This document shows positions 62,925 to 64,000 of a stretch of DNA of 64,000 nucleotides, one piece after another. Below the pieces are notes generated by a model that did no database searches, was not told the origin of the DNA, and saw only the letters and a program-made list of their open reading frames with translations. The stretch is taken from the NCBI RefSeq assembly GCF_000411455.1, contig NZ_KE150457.1:954013-1018012 (forward strand). Reading direction: 5' to 3'. The stretch comes from Microbacterium sp. oral taxon 186 str. F0373 (GTDB lineage: Bacteria; Actinomycetota; Actinomycetes; Actinomycetales; Microbacteriaceae). Numbering within the stretch: the stretch's first letter is position 1; every line of letters starts with the position of its first letter. The position numbers were made by a program, and so were the translations under genes.

Positions 62925-63647
62925 AGATAATGCACGTACGTGTCGACGGTCCCCGGAGTGTCGTCGGAAGAGAAAACGGCTCGAAGGATTGCAGCGCGAG
63001 TGAAGGTTTGCTGCGGGTTTGTTGCTAATAATCGCAGGAGCGCACTTTCCCGTTCCGTAAGGATGGTGCGGCCGTCGTAGGGCGAGTAGACCGCGCGTGA
63101 GTCCGGATAGAACTCCCATTCGCCGATGCGAACGAACGGGCCTTCTCCGTTGGTGACGCGCCTGATGGCGCGGAGCCGGGCGAACAATTCGTCGAACTCG
63201 AACGGCTTAACCAGGTAGTCAGCGGCTCCGGCGTCCAGTCCTCTGACTTTGTCCTGTACGGTTCCCATGGCCGTGAGGATGAGCATCGGCACCTGTGACC
63301 CTGCTCTGCGGAGGGACTCAACGAGGGTGAGCCCGTCGACAGTGGGCAGCCGGCGATCGACCACCATCGCATCGAATGACTGTTCCATGGCGATATCGAA
63401 TGCTTCGCCGCCATCTGCACAGAGCGTCACGTCGTAAACCTCCGCAAGGACCTGCGCCATCAAAGGGCCGAGCTGGGGATCATCTTCGATCAGCAGAAGG
63501 CGGGGTTGTGTCGGCGCTGTCGCTACCGTGTCGGCCATTCTGTCTCTCCCTCGTCGGCGCCCTCAATCGCGTCGCACTCTGGCTTTTCGTGAGCGTTGGA
63601 CGTCAACGGAAGTACGGTCGTTGACTCGGTCGAGCCTGCCTCGTGCG

Positions 63648-63711
63648 CTCTAAGAAATCACACAGAAGCGCCGCGCGTGGGGCAGTTCTGAGCCTTCGCG
63701 GTTTCTTAGAG
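63648..63711. promoter_or_regulatory. Inverted repeat CTCTAAGAAA / TTTCTTAGAG
   Basis: Perfect 10-bp arms at 63648-63657 and 63702-63711 in the 226-bp gap between the divergent response-regulator and secreted-protein genes; less GC-rich than the surroundings. Could be the binding site of the regulator or a hairpin. Confidence 0.5.
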
Positions 63712-63764
63712 GCCGCCAGGGACCATCTCTTCAGGGCTCACCGAGAGTCGCAGAAGGGAACGAC

Positions 63765-64000
63765 ATGAGCACTGTCAAACGCAAGGGGGTGGGCGCCGGA
63801 CTCGGCGTCGCAACGCTCGTCCTGTTCAGCGCAGGAGGGGTCGCCGCCATGGCCCTGCCCGCATCGGCCGCCACCACATCGGTGGTCTCGCCCGCACCCG
63901 CATCCTCCAATCCCGCCGTCGAGGACGGTACGAACGACGGCGAGACCGCCGACGATCAGGGTGTCGAGGACGGCACGAACGACGGCGAGACCGCCGACGA
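63765..64000 (+). CDS. Secreted acidic-repeat protein (5' part, runs off window)
   Basis: At least 78 residues from ATG 63765, with GAAGGGA upstream. The signal peptide is LGVATLVLFSAGGVAAMALPASA. A Ser/Pro/Ala stretch is followed by tandem VEDGTNDGETADD units. Divergent from a two-component system, it may be its target. Similar starts belong to PepSY-type secreted proteins in related genera, but that domain would lie beyond the window. Confidence 0.7.
   Translation, partial: MSTVKRKGVGAGLGVATLVLFSAGGVAAMALPASAATTSVVSPAPASSNPAVEDGTNDGETADDQGVEDGTNDGETAD

Larger units (their letters stand above)
61421..63538 (-). pseudogene. OmpR-type response regulator interrupted by ISL3-family element
   Basis: The 5' part (63538 down to 62925) encodes REC (IEDDPQLG, phospho-Asp in VVDRRLPTVDG, Lys in YLVKPFEFDEL) and most of the winged helix, ending TYVHYL. 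The 3' part (61490 down to 61421) supplies RKKTEPSIVQTIHGRGYRLG and the stop. Removing the element and one copy of AGATAATG gives 684 nt, a 227-residue intact regulator. As it stands the product would end two residues after the junction and lack the DNA-contacting wing. Confidence 0.9.

Overview
The window is high-GC DNA from an actinobacterium, most likely Microbacterium or a close Microbacteriaceae relative. The evidence is the codon use, the very frequent GGATGCC/GGCATCC word in the backbone, the leaderless starts, and the gene order DUF6049 / cca / rpsF-ssb-rpsR-rplI / dnaB, which in these bacteria lies on the origin-proximal arm.

Layout. 1-5 kb: a secreted DUF6049 protein (cut by the window edge), a class I methyltransferase and the CCA tRNA nucleotidyltransferase. 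5-12.5 kb: a GAF regulator, malQ, a frameshifted EamA exporter divergent from a MarR regulator over a two-palindrome operator, and an aldehyde dehydrogenase with its DUF779 partner. 12.5-17 kb: an ABC exporter plus NarL-type two-component operon and a LuxR-type regulator. 17-22.6 kb: a complete peptide/nickel-type ABC importer. 22.7-25.5 kb: a membrane protein and an MFS exporter. 25.6-27.4 kb: rpsF-ssb-rpsR-rplI. 27.5-29.6 kb: two secreted, wall- or membrane-attached proteins, one with chaplin-like repeats and an LASTG motif. 30.0-31.45 kb: dnaB behind a cluster of DnaA-box-like sites.

31,455-47,999 is the main find: a complete Tn7-like transposon inserted exactly at the dnaB stop codon. Its ends (5'-TGTAGG...CCTACA-3') are flanked by a perfect 5-bp duplication, GTAGG. 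It carries four translationally overlapping genes, tnsA-tnsB-tnsC-tnsD(tniQ). The cargo is a small XRE regulator, a DUF4209 protein with an RNxxxH HEPN-type motif, and a large RCC1-repeat beta-propeller gene. That gene is split by three independent insertion sequences (two IS3-family, one IS256-family). Removing each IS together with one copy of its target duplication restores one uninterrupted frame of 1,074 codons. The IS256 transposase has an internal amber codon.

48-60 kb returns to the backbone: a DsbA/FrnE-like oxidoreductase with a tiny Cys-containing partner, an SDR, an HxlR regulator, a decayed NAD(P)-binding protein, DoxX proteins, an Imm-5-like protein, VOC and MerR proteins, an ArsR-CDF metal efflux pair, a second CDF-like protein, an FAD oxidoreductase, an epimerase, and a TerC protein behind a yybP-ykoY (Mn2+) riboswitch. 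60-64 kb: a two-component system whose response regulator is split by an ISL3-family element with a clean 8-bp duplication, then the start of a secreted acidic-repeat protein (cut by the window edge).

Non-coding signals that stand out: a family of intergenic quartet repeats in which a variable heptamer occurs four times with a fixed 19-nt period, a REP-like family (GTTGAGCG...CGAGTCGAAA), and a recurring leaderless promoter layout of TAnnnT followed 6-8 nt later by the start codon.
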